DNA from: Areca catechu
Taxonomy: Eukaryota > Streptophyta > Magnoliopsida > Arecales > Arecaceae
DNA length: 64,000 nt
Assembly (NCBI GenBank): GCA_021397845.1
Contig: CM038050.1
Location: 5,770,471 to 5,834,470, forward strand
Direction: 5' to 3'
The translations under genes were made by a program, and so were the position numbers. Positions within the stretch are counted from its first letter, which is position 1, and each line of letters opens with the position of its first letter. The notes below the pieces were generated by a model, which was not told where the DNA came from, made no database searches, and saw only the letters and a list, made by a program, of their open reading frames with translations. Positions 11,101 through 23,100 of the stretch are shown piece by piece.

Positions 11101-14100
11101 GTACTCCAAAACAATATTGATTACTGATAGACTGATAAATTTACTCGTTGACAATGCTACTACGAGAGTTCATCCAAGGGGATGCCAGATTCTGCTGGAT
11201 CTTGACAACATGTTGCTCAATGATAATATGACTATTTATCATAATCTCCAATATTGCCTAGCATAATATAGATCATATTTACTGATTTTTTTTCGTGTTA
11301 TTTGTATCGTCATCGATCTTTTGATTTGCAGTAAGAATGAATTTCTAACAAAAAATTATTACTAGTTTGACTGTATGTGGTTAAAATCAGGGAATATACT
11401 TTTGGCAAGCTGAGTTGATCATGTGAACGATTTGCCTTCCATTTTGCTATCACGAAATGCTAACTGAAACCTTATATTAATTTCACCATCCTAGGTTGCT
11501 GCAGAGCATGTTATAGTATTAAATTCTGTAAATCATGTGTTGCCTTTTCCGGTTACTACTGCAGACGATGTAAAAGATATTATTACCGAGGAGATCCGTT
11601 TGAGGTAACTTGTTTACAACTGATTGGTTTTATTTAATTATTCCATTTTGAAGGTCATATGTGAATGCAATTTACCAATTAATCCTTTTATGCTCTTATG
11701 CCAAATTTTATGTATAATATATGATACTTAATGGCAAGGACTTAAAATACTGACCAGCGGTTGGTACAGTATTTACTAAGTATTGCAGTATAGGAGTCAT
11801 GTGGGGTCGATAAGGGTCAACATCTACAATTTAATGTGAGTTACACCAAACAAAAAGAAAAAGGTGCTCAAACAGTTTCAAGTCTTGCAAGGTTGGTTCA
11901 TTTGTGGAACCCTCTTGAGGGGTGTTAGGTATCAATCCTGGTATATATGGCAATATCAAACAGAATGGGGCTGTTATGGGGTGCAATTTGTTCCTTGCTT
12001 GGTGGTAAGAGTGTACAGCCTTTGTTGACTCCATTATTCCATCTAAGATGCGTGCTTGAAAGCTTGAGGCTAGTCTAAATGTCTTTTCTATGACTCGGAG
12101 TTCTCTTTATGTTATCCTGTTTGACATAATTGTAAATTTAAGATGCATGAAAATCCACGAATCTAAAATTTGATCTATCAATCTGGCAAGATTAAGAGTA
12201 AACAGGTAACTGTTTTGGAGGCCATGTAGTTATTATGAACATGCATAACTGGTTGTTCCAGCTATAATTCCAAGTTCATCAATGCAAACATGTTAATGTA
12301 TCTACAAATTACTTACTAGCCATATTGTTTCTCATTTTTGAGGTAAGTGCTTCATATAGGTGATATATTATATTATTCACGTTTTAAGATAGACTTGAAA
12401 TCTGATGCACATGGATGTATTTATACTAGAGATACTTAGCTGGCTTCAACCAAAAAAAAAAAGATAAAGGCTTTAAAGATAATCAGGTCTGCATAAGTTT
12501 TTTTTTTGATAAGTACAGATATAGTGCGGACAGTAGAGGGTGAGCCTTGGAGCAACAGCGAGGTTGCTCCGTCTGACTTGCGTCACAGGTTAGAAACATG
12601 AAAATGATCTCTCCACATTCGTGGTGGTTGTATACATCTGACCCTTCCTAGATCTTATACTGGCAGGAGCCTTCATGCATTGGGACACCCTTTTTTTTTA
12701 AATAGTGCGGACTATATCTTAAAAAAGAAAAATTAAAGGAGTAACATGTTCAGTTTTGGGCAATCGATATGTGAACCACACTCCTAGCTCATAACTGCAT
12801 ATTTTTGAATTCCATAATTGATGATACATCGTTACTTAGATAATTTGGTAGATTGCTTGGTTGAAGATGCTTATTTAGGGAGTTATTGAGAGTAATGTAT
12901 GTACCTAGGCTTAAAAGAATGAACTTTGTTCTTCTAGATGGATGTTGCCGGGCCTATCCTTCTAGCATGATGATACATGAAATCTTTGTTACAACACTAC
13001 CACATGTCTGCTTTGATGCCCTCACATATAAAGGTCATGGGAGAAAGGGCATGCTTACAAACTATAATTGCATCAACCATTATAGTATCAATAGTTAAAT
13101 ATTCATTATTTATGGCATAATCTCAATAACATTTCATTACCTGTGTTTCAGAAGGTTGTAAAATTATAGTTTAGGGGAAATTACATTTTGACCTCCTCAA
13201 TTTTGCTCAGGTTTCACCCTGACCTCCACTTCAAAAATTTTCAGTTAAATCCCTGATGGTATACTTTTGTTGCAAGGTGATCCTTCCATCCATATCTATT
13301 AACTGAGTGTCAAGGAATTGCATCATGTGACCATCACTAAGTTAAATCTTCTTTTAGGACCAAAATACCTTTGTTTTTTAGGTTTAAGGGTGTCTCAGAC
13401 AGTAGAGACTTGGGATGGTCTATATTCACGGACAAAATTAGGAACTTTTCCAAGCTCTAATAGGGCATGCAATCATAGACTCAGAGATCAGTCTGTTGGT
13501 GGTGCTAGCTTTGGAGCTGGACCAGATACTAGTGACAGAGCTGCCTGATGCTGGGGATCTCTGCCACAAGCTTATGAATCCTTGCCTTGACTCATTGGAT
13601 ATTTGTCAAAGTCAGTAATATCCTGTTTGGTGTGATGAGAAGCCATTTGGGGTGTCACGTGATCCACTTCTCAAATCTCCTGATGTCATCCCTGCCCTTT
13701 GATTCCATCCATGGTATTTCCCTCAGGACCATCCTCTCCACCTTAAAGGTTGAGATTCGCCATGTCATCGAGTCTCTTTATAGCTTCTACGTTGCAGAGA
13801 TTCACACTTTCAGTAGGGAGAGCAAGAAGTTCAAGCATGGGCCTTTCCTTGTTGCCAAGCTCAACTAGAAGAATGTCTACATAACCCTCCGATCGCCTCC
13901 CTCCCTCCCAGCATATCTCTTTCCTTTATATCTTTGATCCAAGAGTGGCAGCTTATATAGCTGCTGCTGTGGCAAAGTCATGGTTCTACTGTCATTGAAG
14001 GGGAGGAGAGTGGAAAGGGCTCAACTAGCACCGTGAGGAGGGCTTAAATGAGTGGAGGTATGATGGTGGTGGTGGAAGGCAGAGTGCTGGTGGAGGTGTT

Positions 14101-17100
14101 GGTACAGATGATGAGGGAAAGAGGCCGAGGATGAGAGCAAGTTCCTTAGAGCAGCATGTTCTTACTTGTAACCAAGGGAATAAAAGAAGTGCAACATGTT
14201 ATGGCCCACCTTGCTTTCCACTATTGTTTGAAGGTTCTCTCTTGAGGACCGACTACAACAAGCTTGCTTAAAACTGAGATTTGCTTAGCACATCTCATGG
14301 CGACCCAACATGCCATACAGTCCAAGATGCCGTAGGTTGTGCTGAATCACACAAAAAGCACCAATCCAAGGTTTGGTCTATTTTTTAAGCATAGTACAAT
14401 TCTCCTGGAACACCAAAGGCACTGAAGAATAATTTCCAAGGCCTCAGCATGCTAGAACTCAATAAATGCTTGAGCCATGCACTCCATGTACTTCTTTGTT
14501 TCTCCACACCACTTTTCCTTCTTTGAGGTGGAGAAGAATTGAGCCTTCCACCCTTGCTGCACAAGCAAGGAGAAAGCTTGACCTTTTGAATAATTTTGTA
14601 AAGAAAATGACTTTTTCTTGGATTTGGGAGAGTTACTTTTAATTTTGCTGAATCAATTTACAATATCTTATAATCCAACATGCATTAAAGTTCAAACTTC
14701 AAACCACTTCCACAGAGGCATCTTATCAGATATTTGATCTGCCAAAAGAGCATTGGACTTGCATACCTTCTTTCCCAGAATGGTCCACAACCCTTTAATC
14801 TATATCAAAACTTTTAATTGGAACTTTTTTCTCAGGAAGATTGAATTCTCAAATAATTATCCGTAAACTTGGGTTCATAAGATTTTTTTTTTTGGTTTTT
14901 ACACTGAAATTTGTTATCTGTTTTGTGAGGAATTAATTTTGAGTTTTAGCTGTTCTTTTTTTTTTTGCAAGAATTTTTTGATAATTTCTTGATATCTAAT
15001 GGTTCTAGGGCTGTATATAAATTCTTCCATGGTTAAAATGGGTGTGCTTTGAAGTGAATTGAGTACATGATAATTGTGGAAGTGACTTTGAAGCTGGTAG
15101 TTTTCTAGCAAGTGGGATCGAATTGAATCCCAAGTGATGGAAAGGGGATGATGATGATGATGTGAGCTAGAGATGTTCTAAAGGAGAGTGTGATCAAGAA
15201 AGTGAAATGGTCAGATGACATCAAGGGTAAGAAAGATGTTGGCTCGACCACTTATAGGTAGCATCACCAGCAATGATGATGGTAAGGACATGCCAAGCAG
15301 CATTGGGGATAGCATCGTCAATAGCGACGATGCCAGGGATGGATATCAAGATAGGCGAGGTGTAGGGGAAGGCATGTGCCTGATGGGAAAGGGTCATAGA
15401 TAAGAGGGAAGGGGTTTTTGTCATTTGTTGACGGTTGTTAAGGGCGTTAGAAGAGGGGACATTGGGGTGGAAGGATCACATTGCAATAAAATGTAATGTC
15501 AGGGATTTAATTGAAAATTTTTAAAGTGAAGGGGGTGTAAAACTTGAGCAAAGTTGAGGGGGGTCAAATTGTAATGTTCCCTATAGTTTAATAGTATTCT
15601 TTTCATGCCCTTGTCTTTATATTTTTATTGCTTTGTGATTCTTTGTCATTGATCTTGCTTCATGGGTTTTTAATACATGTTCTTCATCAAAGTTGTCTGC
15701 TCGTTGTTAAGTTTATGATATCGTATGTGGTTTGTACTCTCCTAACTTGGAGTATCTATTAGAATTCTCTAATATTAACAAATTTTGCATAACTTTATTA
15801 GATACCGGTTCCTTGATTTACGTCGGCCACAAATGCAATCCAACTTGAGGTTACGGCATAGGGTGGTCAAGCTACTTCGGCGCTATTTAGAGGACAAACA
15901 TGATTTTGTGGAGGTATCATTGTTGAAATCAAGTAATTTGTCTTTAGACTTTATACCACTAAATATGTTGCCACAAGGAATTTCTTGTATTACATCGTGC
16001 AAAATAAATTACAGACACATTGGATAAACTAAGGACTGTACTGGCTATAAACTAATTTAGGCCTATTATTGTTTAGGGTGACAGTGCTTAAATTTTTGCA
16101 TAGAAAATAATTCTATGATGTCCTAGTACGGTCGAAAACAGATTGGGAATTAGTTAGTCTATTCCTAGGCTATAAGTTTTGTTTTATTTAATGAATATGA
16201 ATGAAAACACAGACATAATTGGATGCTAAAATTTGTATTTGTGTTTGTTCTAAATGGATGTGAATATGAATCGGATTTTAATTATATAAATATAAATGTG
16301 GATAAAATTGGAAACTATAAAGTTTGTGGGTAGGATGTTATTCCACTTTATGCTTTATCAATTCAATCTTTTTATCAACTTCAGTTAAGTTTACTAGCAT
16401 CTGAACTTTCTTCTATTTTTTTTTCTAAAACAAAATAAATGATAATACAAAGAAAATAAAGAAATGACTGCATGCATGACTCTTCCGGTGGATCCTAATA
16501 CCTTTGCTGAGTTACACTCTTTTGGGTTAGTTTGACAATTAAAGTTGGAATCCACCGAATTAAAACTTCAATATATGGAAAGAAAATTATGTGGAAAATA
16601 TATTGATACTGTTACTTATTCCCCTTAGGGTTTTAAAAGAGCTATATGAGAGACTAAATAGTGGCAAAAGTGGATTTTAATATGAATCAATTATTTCTGT
16701 AGTGATATCCATGTTTTCTTTTCTTTGATAGATGTAAATATGGATGTGGATACTGATTAGTTGCTAGGACTTGTGTCTTTAATGGGATGGATTTGTATAT
16801 GGAAATGAATCCAGATCTTATTGAGGTTTTCAACCTTTTGGCTGGCCATTGAATTGGAGAACTTTTTTTCTTAGAAGCATGGTTTTTGCTGTATCAGTTT
16901 TGGTACCCATACCGATACTATCGGTACAATGCCATTATCGGTTAGTTTGTGGTCCCACTAGGCTGCTGTTAGCCTTTAATAGTGGGGGTTTGATGTAGAG
17001 GGCAGGTGAGGGGTGGCCGTTTCCTCCTGCTAGGTACCACCCTGTTACCAGGCTTTAGTAGGGGGGATAGTTGCTGCTTGTTGGCTTGCCACCAGGCTAT

Positions 17101-20100
17101 GATGAGCAAGGTTGATTGAGAGAGAACAAGGCAGGCCCACTGGCCTGCCACCAAGTTCTTGCTAGCTTCGGTGAACATGATGGAGAGAGAAGGGGGAGAG
17201 TTGTTGCTGGTTTGTTGGCCAGCTAATGGGTTTGGACGAGGGAGAGGGATGGGAAGAGAGAGGGAGAAGCAAGAAAGAGAGAAGTGGAGGTTCGAGCTTA
17301 CCACCACAAAGGGCCTCAGCTTGGTGGTTGGTTGCTGGCCATCTTTGGCTCTGGAGCCAGAGAGGGAGAGCAGGCAACAGGTGTCGAGGGGTGAGTGCCT
17401 CGGCTTCAAAATGATGAGAGTTGAATCGATTCAATCAAATCCCAACCCCTTTCTCTTAACAGAGTTTTATATGTTTTAGAAATTGACCGATTTGCTCGAG
17501 TGGTTCAAATGAGCCAGCTGTTGAATTGATATTTAAAGCATTCTCCCAAACTCAACTGGTTTAAGGGGTGAGCCCAACCAGAGGCCTGACTTTTTGATTG
17601 TTCAACTGGCCAGTCTACCCGGTATTGGTGGTGTGATGTGATGTGGTGAACCATGCTTAAAAGTTAGAAGTTCTTTGACATGCATGAGCAAATATGAACA
17701 ATAATCAAGATTGATATATACAAATATATGCATTTTTATTGTACAGGATCAACATTATCTACTTGAATCGTGGTTTGCCTGTAAACAATTTTGAATGACG
17801 AGACTATATAATGTACACTCCTTGAAAAAAATAAAATCAGAATGTGTATTGAGAAATGTTTGCATAAGGTATGCTTATAATGTATTATGCACATGCAGGT
17901 AGTCTAGGGCTAGCATGCTGCAGCATATGATGTCAAATAGTGGTGCAATCAAGCACAAAAAGTTATGTGACACTGCTGAAAGATACTCTAAAGTCAAAAT
18001 TAGATCCATTAAAAGTCCATATTTTTATTATACTACTTTTGAGAGTTTTTTTAGAGACTATTACCGTATTTGAGCATCTAAAAAACATTTAACCTTCTAG
18101 AGGAACCTATCTTTTTTAATTTCTAACTAATGATATGGTACTGTTAATGAATATACCCTAAAAACACACTTTCTAATTGTTATGTTGAAATATAATTGCA
18201 AATTAATATGAGCATGAACATGCTTGTATTATGTCAAATGAATAAAAGCTGAAAAAAACACATTTTATGGCAAAAGTTGAAATAAAAATTATGCAATTGC
18301 TTGAATATAAAAGATCCTTCCACGTATCAATAATAGGCATTGATTGTAATAAATGATGCAAAATGGTAAGAAACATGATGAGTATAAGAATATCTCTTTG
18401 CATAGTTGGTTGATTTTATGTTTGATGAGTAATTCTTTGTGCACCGCGTGCGGTGCAGCAAATCCAGCGTGGCCTGCACCGCACGCTCCTATTGGTCCAA
18501 AAATATTCAATATAGCATGATGGGACAAAAGCTGAGATGATTAGCATTAATTGAAACTTTCGTTCAGACCAAAATACCCTTACGACATCCTAGTTCAAAA
18601 GCTATGACATCCCAGTTCAAAATCTACGACACCCTGGTTTCAAAAATGATATGAAACAGTATTACGACATCCTAGTTCAAAATCTACGACACCCTAGTTC
18701 AAAACCTACGACATCCTGATTCAAAAATGACATGAAACAGTATTACGACACCCTAGTTCAAAACTTACGACATCCTAGTTCAAAACCTACGATACCCTGG
18801 TTCAAAAATGACCAGAAACTGTATTACGACACCTTAGTTCAAAAGTTACGACACCCCTGCGGAAAATATAAATTAAAACCAGAAACAATATTACGACATT
18901 CTAGTTTAAAAGCTACGACACCCTAGTTCAAAACCTACTATACCCCTGCAAAAAAATATAAATTAAAACCTGAAACAGTATTACGGCATCCTAATCAAAA
19001 GCTACGATATCCTAGTTCAAAACCTACTGCACCCCTGCAGAAAAATATAAAATAAAACCTGAAACAGTATTACGACACTCTAGTTCAAAAGCTACGACAT
19101 CCTATTCAAAACCTACTGCACCCCTGCAGAAAAATATAAAATAAAACCTGAAACAGTATTACGACACTCTAGTTCAAAAGCTACGACATCTTAGTTTAAA
19201 ACTTACGACACCCCTGCAGAAAAATATAAAATAAAACCTGAAACAGTATTACGACATCCTAGTTCAAAAGCTACGACACCCTGGTTCAAAATCTACGACA
19301 CCCCTGCAGAAAAATATAAAATAAAATCTGAAACAGTATTATGACATCTTAGTTTAAAAGCTACGACATTCTGGTTCAAAACCTACGACACCCATGCAGA
19401 AAAAGGACTGGAGGGAAGGGTATTTTGGTATGGATGAAAATTTCAAATAAAAGCTGAATGGTAATTAATGCTAGTCACGCTCAACTTCCATCCCGTCATG
19501 CTACAGTGGATATATTCGGACCAATAAGAAAACGCGGTGCGGGTCATGTTGGATTTACTGCATCGCACGCGGTGCACAAAGACTTTTCCTATGTTTGATT
19601 GCTTTACCAGGCCCAAATTTGTAGATTCAACTCTTAACGGCCCCTATTCATTTCTGGAAAGGTTTTAGGTGAGGAAATACATGAAACTCAACCTACCTCA
19701 GCAAAGAAGATATATGAGTTCTAAGGAGGTCCGGTTACATATTGAATCTTCACTGATGCTATTGACCAATGCAACACAAATGATAAAGAGACAAGAAGGA
19801 TATCTCCTTCATATCTTGATTATGACCCTGCTTTGCAATACGAGTTCTTCGCTTGGTGCTGCTACCGGACATTTAAAGGCCTCAAGAGAATAGAAAATCA
19901 TGCATTACAGGTTAAGTTGCCTTTTTAGGTGAGTTAGGTCAACCCTTGCATATAAGATGATGATAGTCCTCATAGAGAGCTTAAACATGAAGCACTTTTG
20001 CTAACAACAAAAAAAATCTCTATAAGTCCTAGGTCTGGTGTGGTTCTAGGATATTTGGGTTTAGCCAAGAGGTATCATGGACTCTTCTGGAAAAAAGAAA

Positions 20101-23100
20101 AATATTTGCCGGTAGCCTAAGTGTCTAGCATCTCTGCTTCGAAGTCTGGATTTCTTAAGTAGTTAATTATGGAAAGTTGGGGTTCGTCAACCTATAAAAT
20201 GGTATAGTTTTAGTGCCACTTTAAGCACTTGCTATCAGTGAATACTTAAAAAGTTCTAATGAGTTGGACCAAAGGACCAAACCAGGTTCAAGATTTGCTT
20301 GATCTTGAGATATGAGTAGAACCATCCTGCCTGTGTTTGTTCAGAGTTATTGAAGCCCTGACCTGAATTAGGACTGAGTTATTATAGTTTCATCAGTGTG
20401 TGTGGGAATCAGGATAAATTAGAGGTTTCCAAAACCTAAATTTGAATCATTATCAACTTGAATTTATAACCTTAATACTGGTCCACAGGTCATTAAGTTG
20501 ATCGGTACGGCCTGGCCTAGCTCGTGGACTCAGATATTAAATATCATTTCATGGTTATTCTTGAATGTTTTTTATTTGTTAGTGGTTATCTTATTAAGCT
20601 TAATTTAAATTATATGCTATTTTGCTCAACTTTGACTGAAAGTTTGTTATGGGTCATAAGGTAGATCGAGACTCCAATACTATCTAGATCCACACCTGAA
20701 GGTGCCCGTGACTATCTTGTACCATCACGTGTTCAGGTAATGAATCCTTCTTTATTAAGCATTCCTATATCTATATGTTCAGTTGTATGTCCGTTTGTTG
20801 ATACCCACATCCTTTTATATTGGCTAGTTTCATCAACTTCAGAATGGTACTATTGTTTGCAACCACTTGGCAACAGCTGAAATTTCAAGAAGCTAAATTT
20901 TTTATTCAATACCATCAATAATTACTTATTTTATGTCTTCTTTCCCGGTGATCAAGTGGACTGTGGGCAGGGACTTGACAGGGAACAAACTAGGGAGAGC
21001 TATTGCTGTTCCTCAATGAGTGTAGAAGTGCACTGGCTTGCTACTATTACATAATGACCAATAAGAATATGGGTGTGTTTTTATTGCTAATGGGTGGGCA
21101 ATTTGTAAGGACTGATAGATGGATCTTTAAGGGAAAAAGTGTACTAAGATGGTTTTTGTTTTATGAGAGGTCGTTGTACTTGTAGGTTGCCAATCAAAGC
21201 TAGGCTGCCATGTACAACAGTGCTTCGATTGGCAGCTTCTCTTTTGGTTGGTCTGGCAGTTGTATACTTTGGCAAGTTTTCTTTGCAGTGCTACTTTAAT
21301 TTTATATGGATTATTCTGCTTTTCGACATTTTCTTTTTGTTTATTGTTTTATCTTTAGTAATAAATTGCAATTTTATCTACCATTAGAATTTATGCTTCA
21401 CCATAGGAGAGCACCAGTCAGCATGCCAGGTGTACACCTGAACTTTCCTTCTTCTAAAGGCTAATTTAGTGTGATTGAGTTTCATGCTGTCAAGCATCTT
21501 TTCTCATCTGGATGTACTTTCGCTAATTATCAGAACCCTAAAAACTTTTGAATAGTTCCTTGTCTTTCTTTTTTTTATAATGCATAAATTCTTGATTCTC
21601 TTCACCATGGTTTTTGAAGCCAGGGACATTTTATGCTTTACCTCAAAGTCCACAATTGTTCAAGCAAATGCTGATGGTCTCTGGATTTGAGAGATATTAT
21701 CAGTTGGCAAGGTGAATTGTCTTTCTTCTTGTCTTTTTTTTTTTTCCCTTTTCGAATTGCATGTTTTGTCCTTTTTTTTGCAGTTGTGTATTTTCTTATG
21801 TTCTTATTCTGGAGTTTACATACAGATTGATTGTTGCATCTAGCATGTATTTGTTCTTTGGTTGGACAATAATTGTGTACTTATCTATTCACTTAGCCAT
21901 GACAACTTTCAATTCAATGTATTGCTCAAATGCAACTAGACAGGCCTTTTGCATTTGTAAACATGTCAAATGTATTCCACCCCCCCCCCCCCCCCCCCCC
22001 CCCGCCGAAAAAAAAAAAAAAGAAGAAAAAGAAATAGAAAAACACAACACAAAAAAGTAGACATGCAGACAAAAAAAAAGGTGTGCTTTTAGTGAATAGA
22101 TAACTCTCATATAACATTTCTTTTTTTTGTTACTTGCCTTATGTTTTATGTTTCTATAGGTGCTTCCGTGATGAAGATCTAAGAGCGGATAGGCAACCTG
22201 AGTTTACCCAGCTGGATATGGAATTGGCTTTTACACCTTTGGAGGAGATGCTGAAACTTAATGAGGATTTGATAAGACATGTTTGTATTTTCTTTTTAAC
22301 TTTTCTCCCAAGTAGCATACTTCTGAAGATATTTAAAATTGAACAACTTTTCTGGTTGTGGACTTATTTTGTGTTTGGCTTTATCTTTGCCGAGTCTGAT
22401 GGATTAGCTGTATCGTGCCAGCTCTTTCAAGAGATAGCTGGTATACAACTTCCGAATCCTTTTCCAAGGCTTACATATGCTGAAGCAATGAGTCGATATG
22501 GGTCAGATAGGCCAGATCTTCGGTTTGATTTGGAACTAAGAGATGTGAGTCTTCTTTTCTAAGATAGTTTTGTGGTGTCTTTGGAGCTTAATTTCCACTA
22601 TGCATATATTACTCTAACATAGATTAGTTGTCTTTGCAGCTTAATTCCCATTGTTGAATATACTTCTGATAATATGTGAATGTTTATGGGACCCCCCTTT
22701 CACACCAATCTACTCAGGGCAAAAGGGAGGCATTTTTACAAGGGTCCAGCTGTTTATCATTTGCAATCATAAATAACACTTAGAAATAAATTCGTTAGAC
22801 AGAATTAGACTTAGTTGTCTATCTTTCATATGGATATCTGTTCTCTAAAATGCACAGAGCCACATGATGTGTGTTTGTATGAACCTACTACACATCTTGA
22901 TAGCTTGTAAACTAGGGTTTACGGTACCATTCCGTACCGCCTGGTACGGGGCGTACCGTATTGGCTAAGAGCCGGTACGGTTCACATATAAAAAACGGTC
23001 CAGCATTCTGGATCGTTAAAAAAATAAAAAAAATATATTCCGTACTGGTACGGTATGGTACCATACTGGTGTGTACTGCTTGGTTTGGGCTTGGTTCGGG

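Noticed and set aside
17150..17480. Overlapping frames of 60-146 codons on both strands
   Set aside because: They lie inside the hAT-like MITE in intron 4, are low complexity, and match no family I recognise.
18580..19400. CRISPR-like alternation of repeat and spacer
   Set aside because: Units are contiguous, degenerate and bracketed by transposon inverted repeats in a plant intron; there are no unique spacers or cas genes.
21889..22117. Gly-rich and Pro-rich frames
   Set aside because: Produced by translating the homopolymer C-run and A-run.
22134..22562. A single 142-residue protein
   Set aside because: This is AspRS exons 7 and 8 read through a stopless intron; the intervening residues are hydrophobic and absent from the family.
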